Source: Saccoglossus kowalevskii
Lineage: Eukaryota > Hemichordata > Enteropneusta > Harrimaniidae
Assembly: GCF_000003605.2 (NCBI RefSeq)
Contig: NW_003155743.1
Span: forward strand, 51,431 to 96,282
Reading direction: 5' to 3'
Length of the DNA: 44,852 bases
Shown: positions 20,975 through 31,920 of the stretch, piece after piece
Numbering within the stretch: position 1 is the stretch's first letter
Layout of the letters: the number at the start of each line of letters is the position of its first letter
The notes under the pieces: model-generated
Told to the model about the DNA's origin: nothing
Databases searched by the model: none
The model's input: the letters and a program-made list of their open reading frames with translations, nothing else
Position numbers and translations under genes: made by a program

Positions 20975-23900
20975 ATGGACCGAACTGAGAAATCATGTGC
21001 TCCTCTGTCACAGGGAAGAGAAGAAAGCAAAACAGACAAGGCAAACACACTTGTGTCTATGAAAACAGGGAAACGTTTTCCCATCCCAGATGAAGACAGG
21101 GTAATGTTTTGATTTACAATGATGGAGGGACATGTTATTGAACTTGTAAATTACTGTAACTGTGTGTTATTTTTACGCTGTCTGTTAAAGCAGTAAATTT
21201 AATAAGATTTATTTGCTTATTTTTACCTATTACTAGCTTGGTCTCTGCAGGAGTGTTTCAGACTTTGAGAAGTTAAATAGAATAGGAGAGGGCACATATG
21301 GAATTGTTTGTAAGTACGCAAGTGTCAATTAAACATGCATTCAACATATTGATAAGGTATCAATTTGTAAAAAAAATAATAACTTTACATCATGAAGGTG
21401 TGAATTTGCTTTTTATAAAATATTTATAACTGTTCATAAATATCAAAGAACTTGACCAATCAAATAGCTAAAAAGTGAATGAATACTGGCTCGCTTTCGT
21501 AATTTAATGATTTGGGCTAAGCATTAATGGTACTTCTTGTAATTACATTCTTTTAAACTTTGCAAATATGCAAGAACACTACCCAAAAATTACCATAACC
21601 TAATACTGTAGAATACTTTATTTTCGCTGAAGGGATGATTTTGTGAAAATAGAATCCACTGAATATACTTTTTTTCCTTTTACATTCAACTCATCAAAAA
21701 TCAGTGAACATAAATTCCATACAAAACACCCAAAATGCCTTTTCAGTGAAAATTAATTCCAGCTAAAATAAAGTATTTCACAGTATTATAAAATTTTTAG
21801 GGTTTGTGACTTTTTGTTAACAAGAAAAATGTACACTACTAAAAATAATGAGTCTGTGTTTTTCTGGTAACATTGAAAACTAAAATGAGGCTGGTATAAC
21901 TTTTTGTGTCATATTTTGTTCATATTATTCATATCAAATGCTACTACTGTGATTGTTGTTCCATACTGCTATACATTTATATATTACACAATGATGAATA
22001 TGCTACGTCACCATTTTAGTTTGAAGAATTTGTTCAACGTGAATGGAGCTAGAATTAGTAAAAAAAAATTCAGTGACCATTTTCCAGTTTGGGTCTAAAA
22101 AGTTTGGATCAGTATGCAAAATTACTGCGAAGTCAGGTTACTGGAAATGCAATATTTGTGTTTTTTGGCTTAATACAAATGAGGGACTTACTGTATAGGT
22201 TAATGACCTCATCCATTCCTTAGTTTCCACAATAAACGTTTCAATGGGATTGTGTTTAATGCTTTTGTTCTGAACAAGTGATATTCATGTGGAACTCACA
22301 CAGAATGGATTCTTCATTGCCAATCAGCATACATATTATGTGCACAGTTATAACGTTATTTGGGGGTAATTTTTTTTTATTCATTTCTTAGATCGAGCCC
22401 GAGATACACAATGTCATGAGATAGTTGCGCTAAAGAAAGTACGGATGGAAAAAGAATCAGATGGTAGGTAAAAAAAACAAAAAAAAAAAAACATTTTTCT
22501 ATATACTGGTAGTCTACAATCATCATACTAATGGGCTGATCTAGTTGTATTGTACAATCTGTTTTTTTTATTTAAAGTGGGGGAGTTGTTTCTCATGCAT
22601 GTGTCATAGCGTGTCTTTGTTTACAAATAAGCTTCTGTCGATGAGCCTTTTTAGCATGCATTATTATCATGACTTGAGACTCAATTGACACCCATCTGCC
22701 ATTGAATGGGGTATCTTTATTTTACTATTTCATTGGGGAATGCCAATACCAGGTAAAAAATGATTAGGTGATATGTCCAAGATGGCAATTAATTAATGTA
22801 TTGAATTCAAAACATGTTAATACCATTGACCTCTGATACATGATTGTTAATAATACTTCAGCTAGACTGTATTTGTGATATTAATCTCATACATCATAGC
22901 ATTTGCATCCAAACATATAATGTGTTCAATGCTAAATTTGACATATTCACTGGGTTTTAATTTAGTGCATTTTCCAGTCACCTAAATAAGCAAAATTAAA
23001 ACCCAGTGGATAATTAACCCTTTTACAGTATTTGGTACATGTACCCTGTTATAATACACTTCAATTCATTGTTGGTGTCATAATTGTTATTGAGAAACAT
23101 CAAACTTTATAATCGAATATACATGTCTGAATTTGAGCAATTTTGCTTGGAAAAATGATGAAGTATACAATAATACTATATTTAACGATGACAAATACCT
23201 GACAAATGACTACCCCCACACCTTCACTTAGTAAAATGATTCGTTTTCAGGTCTCCCAATCAGCAGTTTGCGGGAAATCCACCTCCTCATTAACCTCCAT
23301 CACAGAAACATTGTTCATCTGAAAGAGGTTGTCGTTGGAAACCATCTAGATAGTATCTTTCTTGTGATGGAGTACTGTGAACAGGATTTGGCCAGTTTGC
23401 TTGACAATATGATCACCCCATTCACAGAGGCACAAGTCAAATGCCTGACTTTACAGATGTTTAATGGATTGAGATATTTGCATGATAATTTTGTGATACA
23501 TCGAGATTTAAAAGTTTCCAATTTATTGCTGACTGATAAAGGATGTCTTAAGATTGGTAAGTTGGTTTCAGTTTTTTTTTGCTATCAAGAATTACCGCAT
23601 GAGTGGACTTTCTTGGGCTGTTAATTCTGTTAACAACAACTTGATATGAGTACACTCCTTTAACTTTTTAAATGCCAAAAAATAAAAAAAGCCAAAAAAG
23701 CACCGGTAGGCATGCAATCCAGGAGTCAGTGGCATATTTTAAACAGTTTTTAAAGAGTGAGTGTGGTTGGGTATAAATGAGGGCAGCTAAAAGAACTATT
23801 TAAGACAGCTGAGAAATGTGGATTTTCAGTTGAAAAAGATGATTTTTCAAAGAAAATAGTCTGAAATAGAGATGGTACATGTGTGTGTGTTTCACAGAGT

Positions 23901-26900
23901 AAAATATGACCGTGACATAGTTTTTCAACTCCCAAAATACCCGAAAAAAATATGAAAATATTACGCTATAGCCAAGAATAATTTGCATGGTCGTTATTCT
24001 TGCTTAGACAAAATAGTGTGCAAATTTTCAGAGGCTGGTTCGAGTTAGTTGAAAAATGATGGCAGTTTTATTTCATCGGAATTTTTACGTTGCGACTTGG
24101 AAACTGTTATGTTCGGTGCACTGACTCTGCGCGTTCATAACGTTCAAAATCTGTCGTACCTTGCACAATCGATAAACGCGCAAACACTATCAATTGGAAA
24201 CCCCCTATTGTGAGAAATAACAAAACAATCTTCTTTTCAGCTGATTTTGGTTTGGCAAGGACATATGGGATCCCATTAAAACCCATGACACCAAAGGTTG
24301 TGACTCTGTGGTACAGAGCTCCAGAACTGTTACTGGGATCTAAAGAACAGACGACAGCCATTGATATGTGGTAGGTACACAGGTTTTTCTAGCTATCTTA
24401 AAATCTTGAAAATTGAACAATAATTTTATCTCTTGAATATAAATGCATGAGCTGCTACAGTGTAAAAATGCAACAGACAAAATGCAGAAAGAATCTTATC
24501 AAAGCCTAACACAAATTCTGAAGACAGACTAATGTTGTATTTGTGTACTATTTGATTCTTGCCCAACCATGTTAATTTCAGGGCTAGTGGTTGTATATTG
24601 GGTGAATTACTGGCACATAAACCGTTGATGCCTGGAAGGTCTGAAATACAGCAGATTGATATGACAGTAGAGTTATTGGGAACTCCAAATGATACAATAT
24701 GGCCGGTAAGTCAAGCACTCTTGCATACTCTTAATTTACCTTGAAGTAAACCGAAAAATAAACATTTCTTTGCACCTAGGCAGTTGAATGTCTCTGTCTT
24801 CATACAACATATATAAGAAATATCTGCTGTTTCTGATTGCATCAGTCAGTATGTCCTTAACCTATTTACCACCGTTCCCTCTTTTCATAACAAATTCACA
24901 AAATAGTCAGTTGCAGTTATAGTCTGCACTTTCCTTTTGAAGATTGGGACACAAATAGCCAAATCTTTTGAGGAAAAACTGATAATTTACTCTAATTTTG
25001 TCTTTTGGCTTCAACATTAGGGTTCATTTTCAGAAATATTAAAGAATATAAGAAAAAAGTGAAAAAAAAGAGCAAGTCTGGTGGTAAATCTCCCTTGCCA
25101 ACTTAGTATTCGAAGTATCTCTCTCACTGTCTGATGTATTATAAATAAAATTATTATTGATTACAGGGTTTTTCCAAATTACCACTACTGGAGTCATTTA
25201 GTCTAAAAAAACAACCATACAATAATCTAAAACATAAATTTCCATGGTTGTCTGATGCTGGTCTACGTTTACTGAACTTCCTTTTTGTTTTTGATCCAAA
25301 GAAAAGGTGAGTCTCCAGCTTTATAGTATGACGCATCTTATTGGCTAATGGGTCAGTCACAAGTTAGATATAATACTTTGACCAATCATGTTGCATTTCA
25401 ATTTCTGTCAAACTTGGATTTTATATTAACCAGTTTGGGATCTCGGCCTAGTTTGATTTTGTTTGTGCTATATATATATATTTTTCAAGATATTGGTTAA
25501 ATTTCACGACAAATTGTTTACTTCTTCTACTTAAACAATTTTTATCTGATTTTATTTTGCTTTAGTATATTGCTGCGCTATTATTTAGGAACTTTTATAC
25601 AATTTTATATTATTCTATAAGGGACATTGAGATTAATACAGTACATGTACAGTACAAGCCAGTGTTTTTCACGTATGAGACAAAAAAAAAGTTGTGCATT
25701 AGTCTGTATCCATTATGCATTTAATTTTGAGCTCCGCTCTTGACTTTGTTGAACGGAGCTTATCATATGAGTGATTGTCAGTCGTCATTCATTGTCCACA
25801 TAAACTATTTCAAATTCTTGAAAGCTACAAGCCTGATTGCTTTGATACTTGGTATATATGTCCTTTGGGTAGACCTCTCTCAGATTTGTTCATTTTCTAA
25901 TGATATCTTCAGTTCTTTAATTGAAATGTGCATTGCTAACAAGGGAGCTATCTCAGCCAACAGGCGTTTTTTTAATCAAGATTCTCACTGAACAAGGTTG
26001 TACACTATGCTTTATTTTAGAGCCACTGCAGAAGATTGTTTAGAAAGTTCCTATTTCAAAGAACCTCCATTTCGTAAGTATTGTTTTGTTCAATAAATAT
26101 ATAAACAAACTTCAACTAACAACCAAACCACCATCATGCCTTCCAAATTGTACCTATAACACTATGGATTCCTTGGGGTTTGATTTGAGTGCTCAGAATC
26201 ATACCGGTACTTTCTCTCTTCAAAGTGCACAACCTACATTTTATATGCAACAACTTGAGACACGTAAACTTTTTTTTTTGGAAAGCCTAGAAATATTCAG
26301 GTAAACTTGAACCTGCATCACAGGATATTGATAGATTGATAAATTTATTTCATCAGAAAATTATGTATACAATAATTGAGATATATAAAGGGGAAAATTA
26401 ATATACAAGGTACATGTAATATGTACACGATTTAAATAATTCTGGTGTGGACCATGAAAATAGTTCAGCAGAACTAGTCTAGTTCATGGCCTTATCACTT
26501 AAAATAAGTAACTTGAAACGAAAGTAGTATGGTAACATAAATGAGCAAGTACTTAAGCAGAAAAATACATGAGTAAATTAAATATCTAAGTCAAAACAAA
26601 ATAGCAGTAAGTGGTATGTAATAAATGACAACTAGCATATTGCTAACCAAGTAATAATAAATAAATAAGTATTATTGCTATTACTTTGATTTCCTATTTC
26701 TCCTTTTTAGAAAGTAATTGTCATACAATATAATATGATAAAGTTAGCTTATTATTTTTATGTTGGAGGGTATTTAGGCCAATGAAATTCAAATAGTTCA
26801 AAAACGTCTGGTATCTGCCATGCATGTTGGCTGGTGTTCTCTTTGATTTTAAAGGAAATGAAGTGTGGTCCCTTCCTAGAGTTGGTGGGCAAAGGTTCAA

Positions 26901-28971
26901 TGCTATTAACCTTATAACAATTTGATTAATTGCATCACAAACTAAAATTTATTTTTGAAAGTGGATGAACTTTTAGAATTAAAATTAGAATTATATTGTT
27001 TTGAGTGGTTGATTATTACCGGTAGTGTGTATTTAGTATACATGACTGTTGGTAACCATACATTGGGGTAATTAAATTTAATATCACTTTATGTCTACTA
27101 TATGTTATTATACCAGTGTATTTTTTTTTTTTTTAATCAAATTTCAGCGTCTGATCCTGAGATGATGCCAACATTTCCTGAACATAGAAATAAACGAAAA
27201 TCAACACAACCACCAATGGAGTCCACGTAGGTTTATTTTCCCTGACAAGATACATTGTAGCATATCTCAATTTGAATCTGGACACCCACTGACAAGGTGG
27301 CATCTCGTCAATTTGAATCCAGACACCTCCTAATAGGTGGCATCTCATCAATTTGAATCCAGACATCTCCTGACAAGATGGCGTCTCAATTGAATCCAGA
27401 CACCCTTTGACAAGATAGTATCTCAATTTGGATCCAGACAACCTCTGAATAGGTGGCATCTGGTCAATTTGAAACCAGACATCTCCTGACAAGGTGGCAT
27501 CTAGTCAATTTGAATCCAGACATCTCCTGACAAGGTGGCATCTCAATTTGAATCCAGACACCCCCTGACAAGGTGGCATCTCAATTTGAATCCAGACACC
27601 CCCTGACAAGGTGGCATCTCAATTTGAATCCAGACACCCTCTGACAAGGTGGCATTTCAATTTGAATCCAGACACCCCCTGACAAGGTGGCATCTCAATT
27701 TGAATCCAGACACCCCCTGACAAGGTGGCATCTCAATTTGAATCCAGACACCCTCTGACAAGGTGGCATTTCAATTTGAATCCAGACATCTCCTGACAAG
27801 GTGGCTTCTCAATTTGAATCCAGACACCCCCTGACAAGGTGGCATCTCAATTTGAATCCAGACACCCCCTGACAAGGTGGCATCTCAATTTGAATGCAGA
27901 CACCTCCTGACAAGGTGGCATCTCAATTTGAATCCAGACACCCTCTGACAAGATGGCATTTCAATTTGAATCCAAACACCCCAGACAAGGTGGCATCTCA
28001 ATTTGAATCCAGACACCCCCTGACAAGGTGACATCTCAATTTGAATCCAGACACCCCCTGACAAGGTGGCATCTCGTCAATTTGAATCCAGACATCTCCT
28101 GACAAGGTGGCATCTGGTCAATTTGAGTCCAGACATCTCCTGACAAGGTGGCATCTCAATTTGAATCCAGACACCCCCTGACAAGGTGGCATTTCAATTT
28201 GAATCAAGACACCCCCTGACAAGGTGGCATTTCGTCATTTTGAATCCAGACATCTCCTGACAAGGTGGCATCTCAATTTGAATCCAGACACCCCCTGACA
28301 AGGTAGCATCTCAATTTGAATCCAGACACCCTCTGACAAGATGGCATTTCAATTTTAATCCAGACACCCCAGACAAGGTGGCATCTCAATTTAGATCCAG
28401 ACACCCCCTGACAAGGTGACATCTCAATTTGAATCCAGACACCCCCTGACAAGGTGGCATCTCAATTTGAATCCAGACACTCCCTGACAAGGTGGCATCT
28501 CAATTTGAATCCGGATACACCCTAAATAGGTGGCATCTCGTCAATTTGAATCCAGACATCACCTGACAAGATGGCATCTCAATTTGAATCCAGACATCTC
28601 CTGACAAGGTGACATCTCAATTTGAATCCAGACACCCCCTGACAAGGTGGCATCTCAATTTGAATCCGGACGCACCCTAAATAGGTGGCATTTCGTCAAT
28701 TTGAATCCAGACATCTCCTGACAAGGTGGCATCTCAATTTGAATCCAGCCACTTCCTGACAAGGTGGCATCTCAATTTGACAAGGTGGCATCTCAATTTG
28801 ACAAGGTGGCATCTCAATTTGAATGACATTTCTATTTTTTGTTTATGCACATTGCTGAAACTTGTCACATGCATGCAATTTATTAAAGATAAAGTTTTGT
28901 TTTATTACAGATCGTCCTCACAATATCAAGACTTTGGTGCATTTGGATCCTCAAAAACAAAAAAAAAATGA
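20975..28971 (+). CDS. CDK10: Cyclin-dependent kinase 10 (PISSLRE kinase), 10 exons
   Basis: Ser/Thr kinase that pairs with cyclin M (CycM/FAM58A) and phosphorylates ETS2 in vertebrates. Exons: 20975-21100, 21237-21309, 22392-22463, 23251-23556, 24241-24370, 24582-24705, 25167-25306, 26021-26073, 27148-27226 and 28911-28971; 1164 bases, 387 residues (human 360). All catalytic motifs are present: glycine loop GEGTYG (59-64), Lys81 in ALKK, the diagnostic PISSLRE helix (93-99), HRDLK (174-178), DFG (194-196), and [13 protein letters not shown] with the activation-loop Thr. The C-terminal tail (NKRKSTQPP, then a Lys run before the stop) is basic. The first 42 residues are not conserved with human but lead in frame into [19 protein letters not shown]. 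The last four codons before TGA include an A10 run. Intron 9 is nearly all minisatellite; introns 2, 3 and 7 hold a MITE, a perfect hairpin and a core-repeat element. Confidence 0.98.
21606..21783 (+). mobile_element. TA-flanked MITE, copy A (CDK10 intron 2)
   Basis: Ends CTGTAGAATACTTTATTTTC and its imperfect inverse, flanked by TA (21604-21605 and 21784-21785). Internal words (TCAGTGAACATAAATTCCAT, AAACACCCAAAA) are shared with the copies at 33113, 33568 and 42080. At 178 bp it is about 30 bp shorter than those, missing part of the left arm. Likely a non-autonomous Tc1/mariner-type family. Confidence 0.75.
22948..23008. repeat. Perfect 16-bp inverted repeat with short loop (CDK10 intron 3)
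   Basis: CACTGGGTTTTAATTT (22948-22963) is repeated in exact inversion at 22993-23008, with a 29-base loop. The transcript could fold into a small hairpin. It may be a miniature foldback element; the paired arm is shorter than a usual microRNA precursor stem. Confidence 0.6.
25735..25990 (-). mobile_element. Core-repeat element, minus orientation, with terminal hairpin (CDK10 intron 7)
   Basis: Read on the minus strand, this is one unit of the same ~150-bp core repeat found at 39795-40248: 25872-25892 matches 40108-40128 over 21 bases and 25838-25860 matches 40141-40163 over 23 bases, both without mismatch. It ends in a hairpin, AGCTCCG and CGGAGCT around a 17-base loop (25733-25763 region). 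The arrangement (core repeat, short degenerate tract, terminal hairpin) resembles non-autonomous Helitron-like elements of marine invertebrates. Confidence 0.6.
27243..28824. repeat. 38-bp minisatellite, about 41 units, filling CDK10 intron 9
   Basis: The unit is 38 bp and starts TGACAAGGTGGCATCTCAAT; the rest reads TTGAATCCAGACACCCCC. Variants of 41 bp carry a GTC-type insert after CATCT. It occupies about 94% of intron 9 (27227-28910), starting 17 bp after the donor. Units differ by single bases and share linked variants, showing higher-order duplication. The 3' edge (about 28766-28824) has three shortened 21-bp units (GACAAGGTGGCATCTCAATTT). Confidence 0.95.
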
Positions 28972-29022
28972 AGAGAATTTAATTTGATTTGCGTTTTAAC
29001 CATTATATCGTGTATATATATA

Positions 29023-29028
29023 AATAAA
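29023..29028 (+). promoter_or_regulatory. Candidate poly(A) signal of CDK10
   Basis: AATAAA 52 bases after the CDK10 stop codon, followed by T-rich sequence. Confidence 0.5.
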
Positions 29029-31920
29029 ACAATTTTATTTTCGTATTTTTCAGTGGAGGATATTTTAAATGCTATATTTAATTTGGTTAGTTTGGTAATG
29101 CCACTATGTTTTATTTTAAATAAATGTTTACACTGGCCTTACACATAATCTTCTTGTTTATATCGACTTGACAGCGACATTGACTTATTTATTGTAAAAT
29201 TCATGTTTAAAGAGACATGTACCATATAACCATATAAAGGTGAAATGATGTTTTAGATACAATTGCATGGACAAATTGACCCTGCACTTGTAAGTGATTT
29301 TATGTACAACGTCTGTATACTAGTATATCGTATTGCTATGTTTTCAGTATTCACATTTCGGAATTGGTCGTTAAAAAAAAAATCAGAGAAAAAAGATCAC
29401 ATGACCAATTACAACGAAATGGTGACAACTCGACCCTTAGTTTTTGCATCAGATTATATTTGAAATTAGTCTTGTGTAGGGTCACATTTTCCTTTGCATC
29501 TAAAACAATATCTTGGTAAGATTTGGCCATCTTTATGTAGTTATGCTTTCTTTTTGTACATATGAATATCTGTGCATACTAATTAGATACTTTGCATACT
29601 GATTGTTTTTACCTTCAATGGCTTAAGACCAAGACCCAGGTAAGTGAATATTGCACATGCATGCTGTTCAATGGGAGTCTTTGCAGTGTGTCTGCCTGTT
29701 CCACTGATATCTCTAGAACCATGTGTTGGTTTTTGGTTAAATGTATACTAGTATGGGCATATTAATTACCTAATTTGCATAATTAGATGTTGTACATCTC
29801 AAATAGCTTGCCAACTAATATTTGTTTGCTATTTGTTTGGAAGGCTAATTAATTTTTAATATATCTCCAATACTCAGCACACAGGAGTGCTTTCTTGTAT
29901 CTACTTTAAAAATGGGACATATCACATGTGTGGAATTTCCAAAAGTATTACTGAAGCAGTGTCTTGGGGGGGGGGGGGTGCTGGTTTTAAACATGGGTCA
30001 TGTAAGTACCCGAGGAAGTAAAGCAAAGACAAATCTTAGAAAGGGGCAATCCAGGTACACTATTATTAATTAGGAATATACAATACCCTAATATGAAGGC
30101 AATGTAGCAAGAAGATAACCTATTATTGTTATTGAAACTGTCTGAAAACTAGTGGTGCGATGATTTCATTGATGATGGAAGATGCTGTTGCTGGGTGGAG
30201 CCTGATAAAATCAATGCACATGGTTAGCTTGATAGTACTGACATTTATTACGACAGACATTACGTAATACATTTGTAGTAACTTTTAGACATATGGACGG
30301 CAATATAATAGTCGGAATTACAGAGATGCCATATACGAGTGTTTAAATTCGTGAAAATAGTAGATATTCAAAATTACAAGCAAACTTACAGTAGTACAAA
30401 CTGGTGAATTTAACAAAATCATTATTCAATCCTACAATTACGGAATGGATCAAGGAATATTCCTGCCTGTGCGATAATAAAAATATTCCAGAATTTTAAT
30501 CTTGTGTGATACTCTGTCAAAACCTGGATCCACCCTTGATAATGATTTACAGTGGAAAACACAAACCCATGTTTATAAATCAGACAGTTTCATTTGAATT
30601 TAAAATCTAAACAAGAAGCTTGACTAGGCCGCTGCCCCTCTGAGTCTATGAAGTGATACGTCGTCTTGACTAGGCTGATGCTATCCTCTGAATCTACAAA
30701 GCGGTATGTCACCTTGCATTGGCTGGTGACATCAGATTCCACAAAGCAGTATGGCATATTTTTTGTTTACGATAACATCACTACATGAGCCTATGCCCGT
30801 GTTTCGAATTTATCAAACGCTATAGAAGAGTTTATCTTTACTTATAAGGTACATGGGTTTGTGATCAATAAAAAAAAAGACCCTGTAAGTGGAACTTTCA
30901 TTAAGTGTGCTGTTTATGCAAGTGAAAAATAAATAAAAATATTCCATAAACTCGACTGCAATTGAAAAAAAAAAAAATAACCAAGCACCATGAAAGGACA
31001 CAGACAATTTTTGGTCAAAATAAAATTTGTATAAATTACTATGCAAAACAATGTATTTTCATATTGATTTGTGCCATAATAATAATAATAGACAATACTA
31101 AAGATGCATGATATTTTTATCAACAATTTTTGGAGGGATGTGATTTTTATTTCAATATACATAATATATTTTTCTAGCACAAAAAACAAAGTCATGCAGT
31201 GATGTTAAGTTCAACAATATTAAATTGATTAGGATAACACTCGATCTGAAAATCACCAACAATTAAATAAATGATACACCTTATTAACCAAGTAGACCAT
31301 AATGAGAAATAAAACAACCTTACGCTGGAGTTATATTTTAACAGAAATATTTACAACAATATTAAAATTTACAAGTCATGATTGTTCACCATGAATCAAT
31401 CGGGAGAAAAGGGTGATTCTTTGATAGCTCTGGTCCCCAGATACAATTTAACGACAGAATGAGAACCAAAGCTCATTGGTGTTCAAAGCACGTCAGTCGT
31501 CGCGAAGCGTATGTTCGAATTTCATGTAAACCAAACAATGTATTTTACATGCGTTGTATACGTCGCTATGAGTCCCATATCGAACAGGACACGGCATGAC
31601 GACAAATCACTATTATCTCTATGTGTCGTATACATTGTACAAAATTGTGAAAAATGCGATCATGAGCGATGTCAGTGGTAATTTAACTCAAGATAGATAT
31701 TAGGAAAAAAAATTCAGTTTCAATTTATGTAGCAAATGTAAATGCATCTGGACGATAGTTGTCATAATTTGTTCACAAAATCTAATTTTTTCAGTTTACT
31801 GTACCTAATCTTTATGTAAAGCTATTTTTCATTGGCTATTAAACCACCACTCTTGTACACAGCTGAGCTTTTTAACTAATGAGCAATAGTTTTACACCTT
31901 GTAAATTTACTGCTTGCATG
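29029..31920. other. Intergenic DNA between the convergent ends of CDK10 and the minus-strand gene
   Basis: No exon seen. A G13 run lies at 29966-29978. An (AAT)n tract is near 31078-31090. The 3' UTR of the minus-strand gene must lie at the right of this stretch, but its end cannot be fixed (one minus-strand AATAAA is at 31146-31151). Confidence 0.45.
30620..30758. repeat. Three diverged tandem copies of a ~47-bp unit
   Basis: Units start at 30620, 30666 and 30715. They share TTGACTAGGC-, CCTCTGA- and AAGTG/AAGCGGTATGTC-like words. A fourth, very diverged copy may follow at about 30785-30825. Confidence 0.55.

Noticed and set aside
26768-26935. About 50 codons of protein-like sequence on the minus strand ([32 protein letters not shown]) in CDK10 intron 8
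   Set aside because: It reads more like protein than its surroundings and may be a decayed transposon fragment, but I could not assign a family and both ends are unsupported.
27133-27492. 119-codon minus-strand frame over the start of the 38-bp minisatellite
   Set aside because: The unit length is not a multiple of three and the frame is only a by-product of the repeat.
27243-28824. Regular repeats that could suggest a CRISPR array
   Set aside because: The repeats are directly adjacent with no spacers, in a eukaryotic intron; a minisatellite. The same holds for 42777-43718.
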